DNA of 36,247 nucleotides. It comes from Pseudoalteromonas neustonica. Lineage in GTDB: Bacteria > Pseudomonadota > Gammaproteobacteria > Enterobacterales > Alteromonadaceae. Positions 7,668 through 14,769 of the stretch are shown one piece after another. Numbering within the stretch: position 1 is the stretch's first letter; every line of letters begins with the position of its first letter. A program made the position numbers and the translations under genes. Location of the stretch: the NCBI RefSeq assembly GCF_001653135.1, contig NZ_BDDS01000028.1, positions 1 to 36,247 of the forward strand, read 5' to 3'. The notes beneath the pieces were generated by a model. It had not been told where the DNA came from. It was given only the letters and a program-made list of their open reading frames with translations, and made no database searches.

Positions 7668-7945
7668 ACTTTTAAGTAAAGAATTAACCCATCACTAAAC
7701 AATCAAATTAATCACTTACTTCCCCAACGTTATTTTACGTTCATCTTTGTAACAATAGAGCTGCAATTAAATTGCCTATTATTGATAAGAAAGGGCGACT
7801 CACCGCCCAAATATAGGGAAGTTACGTCTGAAATTTGGTTAGTTAATGGGAGTTGATAGTGGCCTTTTAGGACCTTAATCGGGTGTTAAAAGACCATAAA
7901 TGATGAATAGATAGTGGGAATAAATACCATTGTCTTTAAACCCTA
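7668..7945. other. Gene-free stretch after the paralogue block
   Basis: No convincing ORF. Two small dyads are visible: AACGT/ACGTT (about 7728-7743) and GGGCG/CGCCC (7793-7797, 7804-7808). Either may end the paralogue transcript, though neither has a good T-run on the + strand. The remainder is AT-rich and leads into the hairpin at 7946. Confidence 0.4.
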
Positions 7946-7977
7946 TTGTTATAGGCAATGAAGAAAGCCTATAACAA
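7946..7977 (+). promoter_or_regulatory. Leader hairpin of the TTGTTATAGGC type, copy 1
   Basis: TTGTTATAGGC (7946-7956) and GCCTATAACAA (7967-7977) are perfect 11-bp arms with a 10-nt loop, 35 bases before the start of the 101-aa gene. A near-identical hairpin precedes the gene at 8770, so it is a repeated leader or RNA-processing element rather than a chance palindrome. Confidence 0.5.
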
Positions 7978-8012
7978 GGTAAATAAAAAATACAAAAAAA
8001 GGATAAATTATT

Positions 8013-8318
8013 ATGTCAAAAATAAAATTAGAAAAAATCACAGTACAAGTACTGGGAGATAGTAAGAATGAAGAAAAAGTGGACCTTGTTTATGGTGCAT
8101 ACACAGGTGATCATACTTTCGTGTTAGGTGACGAAGACGCAGTGTGGGCGGTAGGTGAAACTCAAGAATGTGATAATGATACTGTTTGTAAACTTACTGC
8201 AGGTGATAATAGTTCTGAGGTGAAGCCAAATACATTAACTAGCTGGATATTGAACACTAAGGCGGTTGAAATTAGTCTAGGTGAATCGAGCTACAAAATA
8301 AACTTTGCAAAAGTTTAG
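8013..8318 (+). CDS. Hypothetical small acidic protein, 101 aa
   Basis: Not recognised. It starts MSKIKLEKITVQVLGDSK with AAGGA at good distance. It is acidic, with two Cys close together (ECDNDTVC) that could form a disulfide, and beta-prone sequence throughout (DLVYGAY, HTFVLG, AVEISLGESSYKINF). No signal peptide or membrane segment. It opens a run of three small genes separated by hairpins and lies in the same orientation as the paralogues. Function unknown. Confidence 0.7.
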   Translation: MSKIKLEKITVQVLGDSKNEEKVDLVYGAYTGDHTFVLGDEDAVWAVGETQECDNDTVCKLTAGDNSSEVKPNTLTSWILNTKAVEISLGESSYKINFAKV

Positions 8319-8367
8319 ATAAAAGAGCACAAAAATAGCTCTAATAACAAGCTTAAAGGATACGATT

Positions 8368-8661
8368 ATGTCAAAAAAGAAAACATTTAGAACCGATAAA
8401 GCAACTGAAGAGTTTGTTTTATCTTCAGATCACAAAGCCACGGTTATTAATACATATCAATCTCATAAAAATGGCAATCTAAAGTTTAATATATTTCATA
8501 AAGGTACGGCAACCGATGCTATAACTCAAGATCGGACTAATGTAGTTGCAGAATCCATAACAGTTCTCAATGAGCAGGTGCCAGGACCCATTAATAGAGA
8601 TGTAATTATTCAATTGTACGGGCCCGGGGGATACCTGACTATCGAATATACAAAGAATTAG
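8368..8661 (+). CDS. Hypothetical small protein, 97 aa
   Basis: Not recognised. It is basic at the N-terminus (MSKKKTFRTDKATEEF), followed by beta-prone segments (HKATVINTYQS, LKFNIFHKG) and a Gly/Pro turn near the C-terminus (LYGPGGYLTIEYTKN). AAAGGA precedes the ATG. A small hairpin AGAGC/GCTCT lies in the 49-base gap behind the preceding gene. No signal peptide, no cysteine. It is likely co-expressed with its small neighbours. Confidence 0.68.
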   Translation: MSKKKTFRTDKATEEFVLSSDHKATVINTYQSHKNGNLKFNIFHKGTATDAITQDRTNVVAESITVLNEQVPGPINRDVIIQLYGPGGYLTIEYTKN

Positions 8662-8682
8662 TTAATAAACCCATAACAAAAC

Positions 8683-8745
8683 CTAAAGCCCATTAAAACA
8701 GGCTTTAGCCTAATTGTTATAGGCAAGTGACAGAGCCTGTAACAA
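8683..8745 (+). promoter_or_regulatory. Double hairpin, with leader hairpin copy 2, between small genes
   Basis: The first hairpin is CTAAAGCC (8683-8690) with GGCTTTAG (8701-8708), 10-nt loop. The second is TTGTTATAGGC (8714-8724) with GCCTGTAACAA (8735-8745), 10-nt loop and one G-T wobble. The left arm of the second is identical to that at 7946. The first stem has a degraded relative near 9004-9030. The pair may terminate one gene and shape the leader of the next. Confidence 0.5.
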
Positions 8746-8769
8746 CATAATAAATAAAGGAAGTAATTA

Positions 8770-8991
8770 ATGGATATCTTAATCAAGAATGAAGCAGGAA
8801 CAGCCCCTGTAGCAACAGCTCAAAGTGATGACGCGAACATAAACGTCAATGATTTACATGTAACAAACCTTGATCCTACTGGTTTAATTATTCTTAATTC
8901 TGACTATCTCGTTGGTTTAGATAATGGTACAGGTATGGTTGGGCGTACTTGCATAGAAAAAAATGGCAATACAGCGACATTTAGAAAATAA
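8770..8991 (+). CDS. Hypothetical small protein, 73 aa
   Basis: Not recognised. It starts MDILIKNEAGTAPVATAQ after AAAGGAAG. It is short, acidic in the first half, with one Cys near the C-terminus (GRTCIEKNGN), and looks beta-prone. Its leader carries the second copy of the TTGTTATAGGC hairpin, which ties it to the gene at 8013. No signal peptide or membrane segment seen. Confidence 0.62.
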   Translation: MDILIKNEAGTAPVATAQSDDANINVNDLHVTNLDPTGLIILNSDYLVGLDNGTGMVGRTCIEKNGNTATFRK

Positions 8992-9106
8992 TCATAACAA
9001 CTATCTAAAACCGATGAAAGTGGGCTTTAGCTTAATTGTTAAAATAAAGAGGTCAGTTACTTATCTAATGATACTTCCTATTTTACGGTAGGGTTTTAAT
9101 CGTAAT

Positions 9107-9118
9107 TGAAGCGCTTCA
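9107..9118. promoter_or_regulatory. LacI-family-like operator palindrome ahead of the GH18 gene
   Basis: TGAAGCGCTTCA is a perfect 12-bp palindrome with a central GCGC, similar to operators of LacI-family sugar regulators. It stands about 127 bases before the chitinase-like gene. Regulation by a GlcNAc or other sugar repressor is a guess from position and shape. Confidence 0.4.
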
Positions 9119-9244
9119 TTAGAGAAGTAGCTCGACCCTTTACTCCTTATCTGAACAAACTCATACAACTCAATTAACTACAGGGTCAAAGCCAAATGTC
9201 TAACATGGTTGCTTGCCCTGATATATACACAAAAGGATATCTAT

Positions 9245-10105
9245 ATGAGTAATAATAAAGCACTGATGGTTGGCTACCTACAAAGCTGGTCAAACATCAC
9301 ATTTACACAAGCAGCGGAGCAAGGTTATACCGCGATTGTGATGGCATTTGGTAAAATTGATGGTGCCACTGTTGGTATTTTTGGTGATGCATTTGCTGCA
9401 TCTCCTTCAGAAACAGCTTTGAAAGCAGACATAAAAAAAGCCAAATCCAAGGGTGCACAGCAGGTATTATTTTCAGTCGGTGGTGAAATTAATACCTATA
9501 ATCCAAATGACGTTTCAACAGTCGTGCTTGCTCAGAATCTAGTTGAATACCTAACAGATTATGGTTTCACTGGCGTAGATTTTGATTTGGAAATTAATGG
9601 TGATGGTAAATATTTGGATGAGCTTTGTCAGGCCATAAAACAACTTGCTCCAACATTACTTATTACAGCTGCCCCTCAGGTAAATCAATTCGCTCCAGGT
9701 TCTGATTTATACTTGGTTTCGACTGGTCATTGTCGTATGTACGATCAGGCAATAAATAATAATCGTTTTGATTATTTGTTTATTCAGGCATACAACAATC
9801 CATTCCCTGATATTGATGGCAGTAAAGAAACAAATGTGGACTTTATATCTAAAAGTTTTATTAACTTTAAAAAGTCTATTCCTGCAGAGACTCTAATTGT
9901 GATTGGTGAGCCAGCTAATAGAGATGCGGCCGGAACGAGTATTTTTACTGTTCCTGATGTTCCTGCAAATATTTACCCGTTAATTAGCGATCAATACCAA
10001 GCTATTTGCAAAGACCCACAGTTTGGTGGTGCTATGGTTTGGAGTATTAATTTAGATGCACAAACAAACTATCAGTTTGTTAAAGCAGTAAAAGATACTA
10101 TCTGA
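9245..10105 (+). CDS. Glycoside hydrolase family 18 (chitinase-like) protein without signal peptide
   Basis: A 286-aa single-domain TIM-barrel protein of GH18 (chitinases and endo-N-acetylglucosaminidases). The strand-3 motif SVGG is at 77-80. The catalytic motif reads TGVDFDLE at 109-116, so the middle Asp residues and the catalytic Glu116 are kept but the first Asp of DxxDxDxE is Thr. QAYNN at 181-185 supplies the Tyr that assists in substrate-aided catalysis. The barrel closes with GGAMVWSINLD. There is no signal peptide or chitin-binding domain, which is unusual for a chitinase and suggests action inside the cell, export by another route or release by lysis. The ATG at 9245 follows AAGGA; an earlier start at 9209 lacks support. 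It is followed by a LysM gene, so both may deal with GlcNAc polymers. Confidence 0.85.
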   Translation: MSNNKALMVGYLQSWSNITFTQAAEQGYTAIVMAFGKIDGATVGIFGDAFAASPSETALKADIKKAKSKGAQQVLFSVGGEINTYNPNDVSTVVLAQNLVEYLTDYGFTGVDFDLEINGDGKYLDELCQAIKQLAPTLLITAAPQVNQFAPGSDLYLVSTGHCRMYDQAINNNRFDYLFIQAYNNPFPDIDGSKETNVDFISKSFINFKKSIPAETLIVIGEPANRDAAGTSIFTVPDVPANIYPLISDQYQAICKDPQFGGAMVWSINLDAQTNYQFVKAVKDTI

Positions 10106-10317
10106 CCTTTTGCTGTATTTCACAAATCCTATGCTTTACCGTAGTGTATTATAAGTGGGAACACTCCTTGTACACATTGATAACACAGTAAAAAAATACA
10201 CTTCTCTTTTTTGCGTTTTTTGGTGTGTAAAATCTAGATTTAAGATCTGTGAATATTTCAGCCTATTTAATGAACCGAAGTGGCGGGAAAATACGCAAAA
10301 TGTCACTTTTACTAATA

Positions 10318-10356
10318 AAATCATTCATTTTACCATGTTGGTAAAATGAATGATTT
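10318..10356. terminator. Perfect 18-bp-arm hairpin downstream of the GH18 gene
   Basis: AAATCATTCATTTTACCA (10318-10335) and its exact complement (10339-10356) are separated by only three bases. The T-rich 3' arm end could serve an intrinsic terminator. It is 212 bases after the GH18 stop. The gap 10106-10457 holds no convincing gene; two overlapping short frames there look spurious. Confidence 0.55.
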
Positions 10357-10457
10357 ATAGTAAACGCAGCTTATTAACCATGTGTAACCTAGCTCTTTGT
10401 TATCTTTAAAAATATATTTCCCCAACTAACTTTCCATACATATCAAGGATAAACGCT

Positions 10458-10850
10458 ATGCATTCCGTATTACATTATACAGTTCAACCAGGTGACACCC
10501 TTACACTGATCACAATTTCAATAAGAGCCAGTGCAGGTGTTGGAGTTAAAGACGTTATAGCAGTTAACCCTGAAGTTAACTTCGACCCTCTATCAGAAAA
10601 CACTTTGCTCAAAATACCTTACTACTCGGCAGGCGGGCATTTTATATATCAAACTCGGATAGGCGATACTACGAAGTCAATTTGTGAGGGGTTAGCCAAT
10701 ACTGCAACACTTACGGTACTCGATTTAATTAACCACAACTACGCAATAAGCAAACATAAAAAAACACTAGATCTAAGCAAGTTAAAGGTGAACCAAGTTT
10801 TATCTATTCCCTACACACCGGCATTGAATACCTTAACGGTAGCGCCATAA
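10458..10850 (+). CDS. Protein of two LysM domains
   Basis: A 130-aa protein made almost only of two LysM modules, which bind peptidoglycan, chitin or other GlcNAc polymers. Module 1 runs from about residue 6 (YTVQPGDTLTLIT) through VIAVNPEVNF to LLKIPYY near 55. Module 2 runs from about 63 (YQTRIGDTTKSICEG) through LDLINHNY to LSIPYTP near 122. There is no signal peptide and no catalytic domain. AAGGAT precedes the ATG. Short double-LysM proteins of this type serve as adaptors or baseplate-like parts in some systems, or as glycan sensors. Here it follows a GH18 protein that also lacks a signal peptide, which suggests a shared GlcNAc-polymer target (inference). Confidence 0.8.
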   Translation: MHSVLHYTVQPGDTLTLITISIRASAGVGVKDVIAVNPEVNFDPLSENTLLKIPYYSAGGHFIYQTRIGDTTKSICEGLANTATLTVLDLINHNYAISKHKKTLDLSKLKVNQVLSIPYTPALNTLTVAP

Positions 10851-11293
10851 TATACTAATAAACTACATCTATATACTAAGAGGAAATACACGTTTTTATA
10901 CGCTAGACGAATAAAAACTAACTTAAATAAATGCTTTGTTGAAGAGTTTATTACTTAAGTTATTGATGGCACTGCAACTGCTCAGCCTACGCCTTTGTAG
11001 CATTTTACATCCTTGGTTGCGACTTCTAGTTTTAACTGTTGTTTACTACCTAAAAAACTTGAGTATTGATTCAAGCCATTGCGCTTCCTCTATATTCAAT
11101 ATATGGAGCTGTTTTTTTACGTTGCTTTTTTATATCTTTGGGCCTATATAATGGCCGCACCAGTCTACTATTCAATGCAGTCCTTTACACTGATCGTTGA
11201 TGCTACTTAACTTAATTGCTAATAGGTAAGTATCTGATATGAGACTAACAAAGTTTGGCTTTACTTTTTATTTTCTACTTTCTACTTTCTACT
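10851..11293. other. Gene-free stretch with a 7-bp tandem repeat at its end
   Basis: No credible gene: a 71-aa frame at 10936-11151 is Leu-rich, has no ribosome site and looks spurious. CTACTTT occurs three times in tandem at 11275-11295, just overlapping the stop of the next gene. This is the transition from the accessory cluster to conserved genes. Confidence 0.4.
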
Positions 11294-12037
11294 TTAAATT
11301 TTTACACAAGCAAAAATAGCATTGCCTGATCTTTCATCCCAAGCGGTTATTTTTTCATAATCATGCGCAAACACATGTATTTCAAAGTAAGGCTTTAGGG
11401 CTTCTTTTAACTCGGCAAAGCCCAAAGCAACCATCGGATGTTCATCGTGCCATACGAGAGTGTCGTCTGCTGTTACTTTTGTAATACTGAGCTTTAATGA
11501 CTGTTTTTCGCCACTGCCACTGTAGCTCCATCCTGAGCGAAATGTGAATAAACTATTTTCGTTTTCAGCGGTATGCTCTACAAATGAATCACTATCTATT
11601 TTATTTTTGTCAACGACGTTAAAACAAAATATACCGCCATCTTTTAATGCCTTGTGTGCACTAACAATACATTCTTTTAATTTATCAATACCATCACAGT
11701 AATGGATTGAATACAAAAAGCAGGTAATTAAATCCAATTGCTCAGTGACAACAAATTCACTCATGTTTTGCAGTGAGAATTGCGCTTCTGGGCAGCGAAT
11801 TGTTGCTCTGTCTAGCATTGGTTGATTTATGTCGAGTCCACTACTTTGATAACCGTAGTTAATAAAATGACGAACATGCGGGCCCGTGCCGCACGCTAAA
11901 TCAAGATGCGTATTTCCCTTATTACCAAAGATTTGGTGCAACCTATGAATAGAAGAGCTTTGGGCTTGATAATCTATATCTGCGCACATTAAGTCATAGT
12001 AATCGGAGAGATCTGTGTATAGCGCGTTTGCGGACAT
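11294..12037 (-). CDS. Class I SAM-dependent methyltransferase
   Basis: A 247-aa Rossmann-fold methyltransferase. Motif I is HLDLACGTGPHVRHF near residues 43-57, the acidic residue that binds the SAM ribose follows in SGLDIN, and the post-motif region reads DLITCFLYSIHYCDG. The substrate cannot be named: the sequence resembles generic methyltransferases (Methyltransf_11/25) acting on small molecules. It stands alone between the accessory cluster and queE, transcribed leftwards. The start ATG at 12037 has only a weak AGG ahead. The 271-base gap to queE contains no gene that I can support. Confidence 0.8.
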   Translation of the reverse strand: MSANALYTDLSDYYDLMCADIDYQAQSSSIHRLHQIFGNKGNTHLDLACGTGPHVRHFINYGYQSSGLDINQPMLDRATIRCPEAQFSLQNMSEFVVTEQLDLITCFLYSIHYCDGIDKLKECIVSAHKALKDGGIFCFNVVDKNKIDSDSFVEHTAENENSLFTFRSGWSYSGSGEKQSLKLSITKVTADDTLVWHDEHPMVALGFAELKEALKPYFEIHVFAHDYEKITAWDERSGNAIFACVKI

Positions 12038-12309
12038 ATAAGCCTAGTCGTTTGTAGTGTGTATATTGAGTCGCGCATAATAAACTAATTATCACGATTT
12101 ACGAAGTGGATATATCATACTAATCTGTATAAATATTTGAACAATTTAACGAATTAAGTAGACCCTATATCTAAGCTAGTTGGTATAAGTAAAGTGGTTT
12201 GTTGGGTTTCGTTGTACCCAACTCAACCTACTCAGCTTTATTTTAACACCAGGCTAAAATTAAGGCTTACGGATGAAAACTTACAGCCCCGCTAACCCGG
12301 CGCAGCCGC

Positions 12310-12987
12310 TTAGCTTATTCCTAAATATTTGTGTACTTGCACTGATAAGCGCCAGTTTTTTTCAATGCACGTTTCAATCGCCAGTTTTGTAGCTGATACC
12401 TTTTGGCTAATTGGTTGCAGGTAAACAAGTTTAGGGCTTACGCCTGTTTTAGCGAATAACTCTTCAAGTTCTTCTACGTGCTTTTGCATCGCGATGGGGT
12501 GTTTTATTTCATCAGCGCGCTTCATTGCTGTACTGAGCACCTCGTAGCCGCCACGCATATTAATTTTAGGTGAAACAGTAACCCACGTTTGTGCTGGGGC
12601 TAAAATCTCAAATGTGCCGCTGGTTTCAATCTGTGTACTAAAGCCATTTTCATGCAGTAAATTACAGACAGGATTTAAGTCGTACATACATGGCTCGCCG
12701 CCAGTGATCACCACATGCTTTGCACGATAGCCACGCGCTGCAAATAGCGCTAAAATTTGTTCTGCAGATGCATCTGCCCAGTGATCTGAATCGGCTTTTT
12801 TTTCAACGGTTTCATCCAGAGAGACTTTAAATACATTGTCTACTTCCCACGTTTGTTTAGTATCACACCAAGCACAGCCCACAGGGCAACCTTGCAAACG
12901 CAAAAAGATCGAAGGCGTGCCTGTAAAACTCGCTTCACCTTGGATTGTTTCGAATATTTCATTAATTTTGTACAAAAGACATCTCAC
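12310..12987 (-). CDS. queE: 7-carboxy-7-deazaguanine synthase QueE
   Basis: A radical-SAM enzyme converting 6-carboxy-tetrahydropterin to 7-carboxy-7-deazaguanine in the pathway to preQ0 and queuosine. The N-terminus is NEIFETIQGEASFTGTPS, and the cluster-binding motif is GCPVGCAWCDT (C-x3-C-x2-C), followed by TKQTW as in the gammaproteobacterial form. VVITGGEPCMYDL is the SAM-binding GGE region, and QIETSGTFEI follows. The frame begins at a GTG at 12987; a TTG four codons later (giving MYKINEIF) would match the family start equally well. It is divergent from queC across 142 bases, so both probably share a regulatory region. Confidence 0.95.
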   Translation of the reverse strand: MRCLLYKINEIFETIQGEASFTGTPSIFLRLQGCPVGCAWCDTKQTWEVDNVFKVSLDETVEKKADSDHWADASAEQILALFAARGYRAKHVVITGGEPCMYDLNPVCNLLHENGFSTQIETSGTFEILAPAQTWVTVSPKINMRGGYEVLSTAMKRADEIKHPIAMQKHVEELEELFAKTGVSPKLVYLQPISQKVSATKLAIETCIEKNWRLSVQVHKYLGIS

Positions 12988-13129
12988 TTACTGCTTGGCA
13001 TTTATTACGAGCACAGTACCCTGATTTGAAAAATCAAAAACCACGGTCAAAAATTGTTATTTATGCTCCAGCCGTGTAGTATATCGCGCCCTGATATAAA
13101 CCTCTATTAAAACTAAGAGCAAAACAGTT

Positions 13130-13786
13130 ATGACGCAAAAAGTAGTTGTGATTTATTCCGGCGGTATGGACTCATTTACCGTATTAAATAAAGCCCTGCA
13201 GCAAGGCCACGATGTTTATGCCCTGTCATTTGACTATGGTCAGCGTCATGTAAAAGAGCTTAAAGTTGCTGCAAATGTGTGTGAAAAATTAAACGTTCCG
13301 CACAAAATCGTTGATATTTCAGCAATTAATCAATTAATTGGCGGCTCGTCGTTAACTGACGATATTGAAGTCCCTGAAGGTCACTACGAAGCTGAGAACA
13401 TGAAAAGCACCATAGTGCCTAACCGCAACATGATTTTGCTATCACTGGCCGTAGGTTATGCTGTATCGCTAAAAGCGAGCCAAGTTTATTATGGCGCTCA
13501 CTCTGGAGATCATGCTATTTACCCAGATTGCCGTCCTGAGTTTGTACAAAAGATGGATGATGTTTGCCGTATTGCTAACTACGATGCAGTGGAAATTTTC
13601 AGCCCATACTTGAACAACACTAAAATAGATATTCTAACCGATGGCATCAAAATGGGTTTAGATTATAGCCAAACATGGACCTGCTATAACGGTCGTGAAA
13701 AGGCTTGTGGTAAATGTGGTGCTTGCCAAGAACGTTTAGAAGCATTTACTCTGAATAACATGACAGATCCAATTGAGTACGAATAA
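13130..13786 (+). CDS. queC: 7-cyano-7-deazaguanine synthase QueC
   Basis: An ATP-dependent enzyme turning 7-carboxy-7-deazaguanine (the QueE product) into preQ0. The PP-loop VVIYSGGMDSFT is at the N-terminus, with FDYGQRHVKEL after it and PNRNMILLS in the middle. The C-terminal zinc site is C-x7-C-x2-C-x2-C (TCYNGREKACGKCGACQER). At 218 aa it is slightly shorter than the E. coli enzyme (231). No preQ1 riboswitch could be recognised in the 142-base spacer to queE. A clear intrinsic terminator follows. Confidence 0.95.
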   Translation: MTQKVVVIYSGGMDSFTVLNKALQQGHDVYALSFDYGQRHVKELKVAANVCEKLNVPHKIVDISAINQLIGGSSLTDDIEVPEGHYEAENMKSTIVPNRNMILLSLAVGYAVSLKASQVYYGAHSGDHAIYPDCRPEFVQKMDDVCRIANYDAVEIFSPYLNNTKIDILTDGIKMGLDYSQTWTCYNGREKACGKCGACQERLEAFTLNNMTDPIEYE

Positions 13787-13838
13787 CTAAATATTAGCCC
13801 AAGCAAGATTTATAAATTTACGATGTTTGGGTATATAG

Positions 13839-13871
13839 AGGCTATTATTTTATTATAACAATAGCCTTTTT
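13839..13871 (+). terminator. Intrinsic terminator of queC
   Basis: AGGCTATT (13839-13846) pairs perfectly with AATAGCCT (13860-13867), and the run of T at 13867-13871 follows. It lies 53 bases behind the queC stop and just before the converging methyltransferase gene. Confidence 0.8.
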
Positions 13872-13873
13872 AC

Positions 13874-14323
13874 TTAAAGCCAACGCCTTACCCGCGCTTT
13901 GTAGTCACTGTAGTCTTGCCCAAATAACCTTTGTAGTGCATGTTCCTCTGGAATTATTTGAAACACCGTCAAATAAAAAACAAACCCAAACACACACAAA
14001 ATAGCCCATAGAGAACCCAACCAGACCCCCCAGCCTGCGAGTATAAATGCAAAACCAACATACATAGGGTTACGGGTGTATTTATAGATCCCCTTGCTTA
14101 CTAAGCGTGTGGCTTGCTCTGGCTTACTTGGATTAACCGTAGTTTTTGCTAAACGAAAACTCACTACACCCGCAATACAAAATATGCTGCCAATGACTAC
14201 TAACACTACAGCTAAATAAACAATAAAAGTAGTAAAATCAATCACGCTGTAATGTGCAATGATCGCCATTAGTACGGCAAAAAACAGTACAACAATAACG
14301 GGGGGAATTTTATTTTTTAGCAT
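13874..14323 (-). CDS. Isoprenylcysteine carboxyl methyltransferase (ICMT/PEMT-like) membrane protein
   Basis: A 149-aa integral membrane protein with four likely membrane segments (about residues 8-27, 32-55, 95-113 and 114-125). The family signature GIYKYTRNPMYVGF is in the middle and IPEEHALQRLFGQDYSDYKARVRRW at the end, the latter holding the SAM and active-site residues of ICMT-like methyltransferases. In bacteria the substrates are mostly unknown, and isoprenylation itself is not expected. It converges on queC and is divergent from the small membrane protein gene at 14527. Confidence 0.85.
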   Translation of the reverse strand: MLKNKIPPVIVVLFFAVLMAIIAHYSVIDFTTFIVYLAVVLVVIGSIFCIAGVVSFRLAKTTVNPSKPEQATRLVSKGIYKYTRNPMYVGFAFILAGWGVWLGSLWAILCVFGFVFYLTVFQIIPEEHALQRLFGQDYSDYKARVRRWL

Positions 14324-14526
14324 AATTATTTATTCACTTTCGCTGATAAGCATAGATAAGTACGATTCAATAAATATGGGGCCATTGTATAATTTAACAC
14401 GTGCTATTTCGCCAAAACCAGATCGAAACAAAGCATATTTACAAATTAAGTTACAATTGTCAGCTTTATACTCGCAAATATAAGGTTATACTTTGTGCTA
14501 ACAACGGTATTTTAAGGAAAGAAGTT

Positions 14527-14769
14527 ATGTCTGGTACTACGATGATAGTGTTAATCGTATTTATATCTGTAGGTTCAGGTGTGATTTACGATATGTATAA
14601 AAAGCACCTTGAGTTTAAACACAAGATGCAAAATAACAACAGTGATTCAAACAAACAACTGAGCGCGGTAAACGCTGAAGTGCTTGCACTCAAAGAACGA
14701 GTACAAACGCTTGAAGCTATCGTGACTGATTCTAGCTTTGCGGTAAAACAAGAAATAAATAAGCTATAA
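14527..14769 (+). CDS. Small single-span membrane protein, PspB-like in layout
   Basis: An 80-aa protein with one N-terminal membrane segment (residues about 5-22, MIVLIVFISVGSGVIY) and a charged, coiled-coil C-terminal half (AEVLALKERVQTLEAIVTD). This layout resembles the phage-shock protein PspB, but no psp genes are near, so the name is only a likeness. The ATG at 14527 follows AAGGAAAG; longer frames upstream lack a ribosome site. Its last 6 bases overlap the end of the converging gene. Confidence 0.75.
   Translation: MSGTTMIVLIVFISVGSGVIYDMYKKHLEFKHKMQNNNSDSNKQLSAVNAEVLALKERVQTLEAIVTDSSFAVKQEINKL

Noticed and set aside
7946..9040. Integron cassette array with attC sites (small genes separated by TAACAA-containing palindromes)
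   Set aside because: The palindromes lack the attC R box layout (RYYYAAC with GTTRRRY), differ between gaps, and no integrase or attI is visible.
10136..10349. Two overlapping 60-residue frames on opposite strands in the gap after the GH18 gene
   Set aside because: Both lack ribosome sites and run through the long hairpin; coding potential is poor.
1..10850. Prophage
   Set aside because: No integrase, capsid, terminase, portal or tail genes; the LysM and GH18 proteins alone do not make a phage.
10936..11151. 71-aa Leu-rich ORF
   Set aside because: No ribosome site, biased composition of AT-rich non-coding DNA, no link to neighbours.
12988..13129. preQ1 riboswitch between queE and queC
   Set aside because: I could not find the small pseudoknot pattern with an A-rich tail overlapping a ribosome site on either strand.
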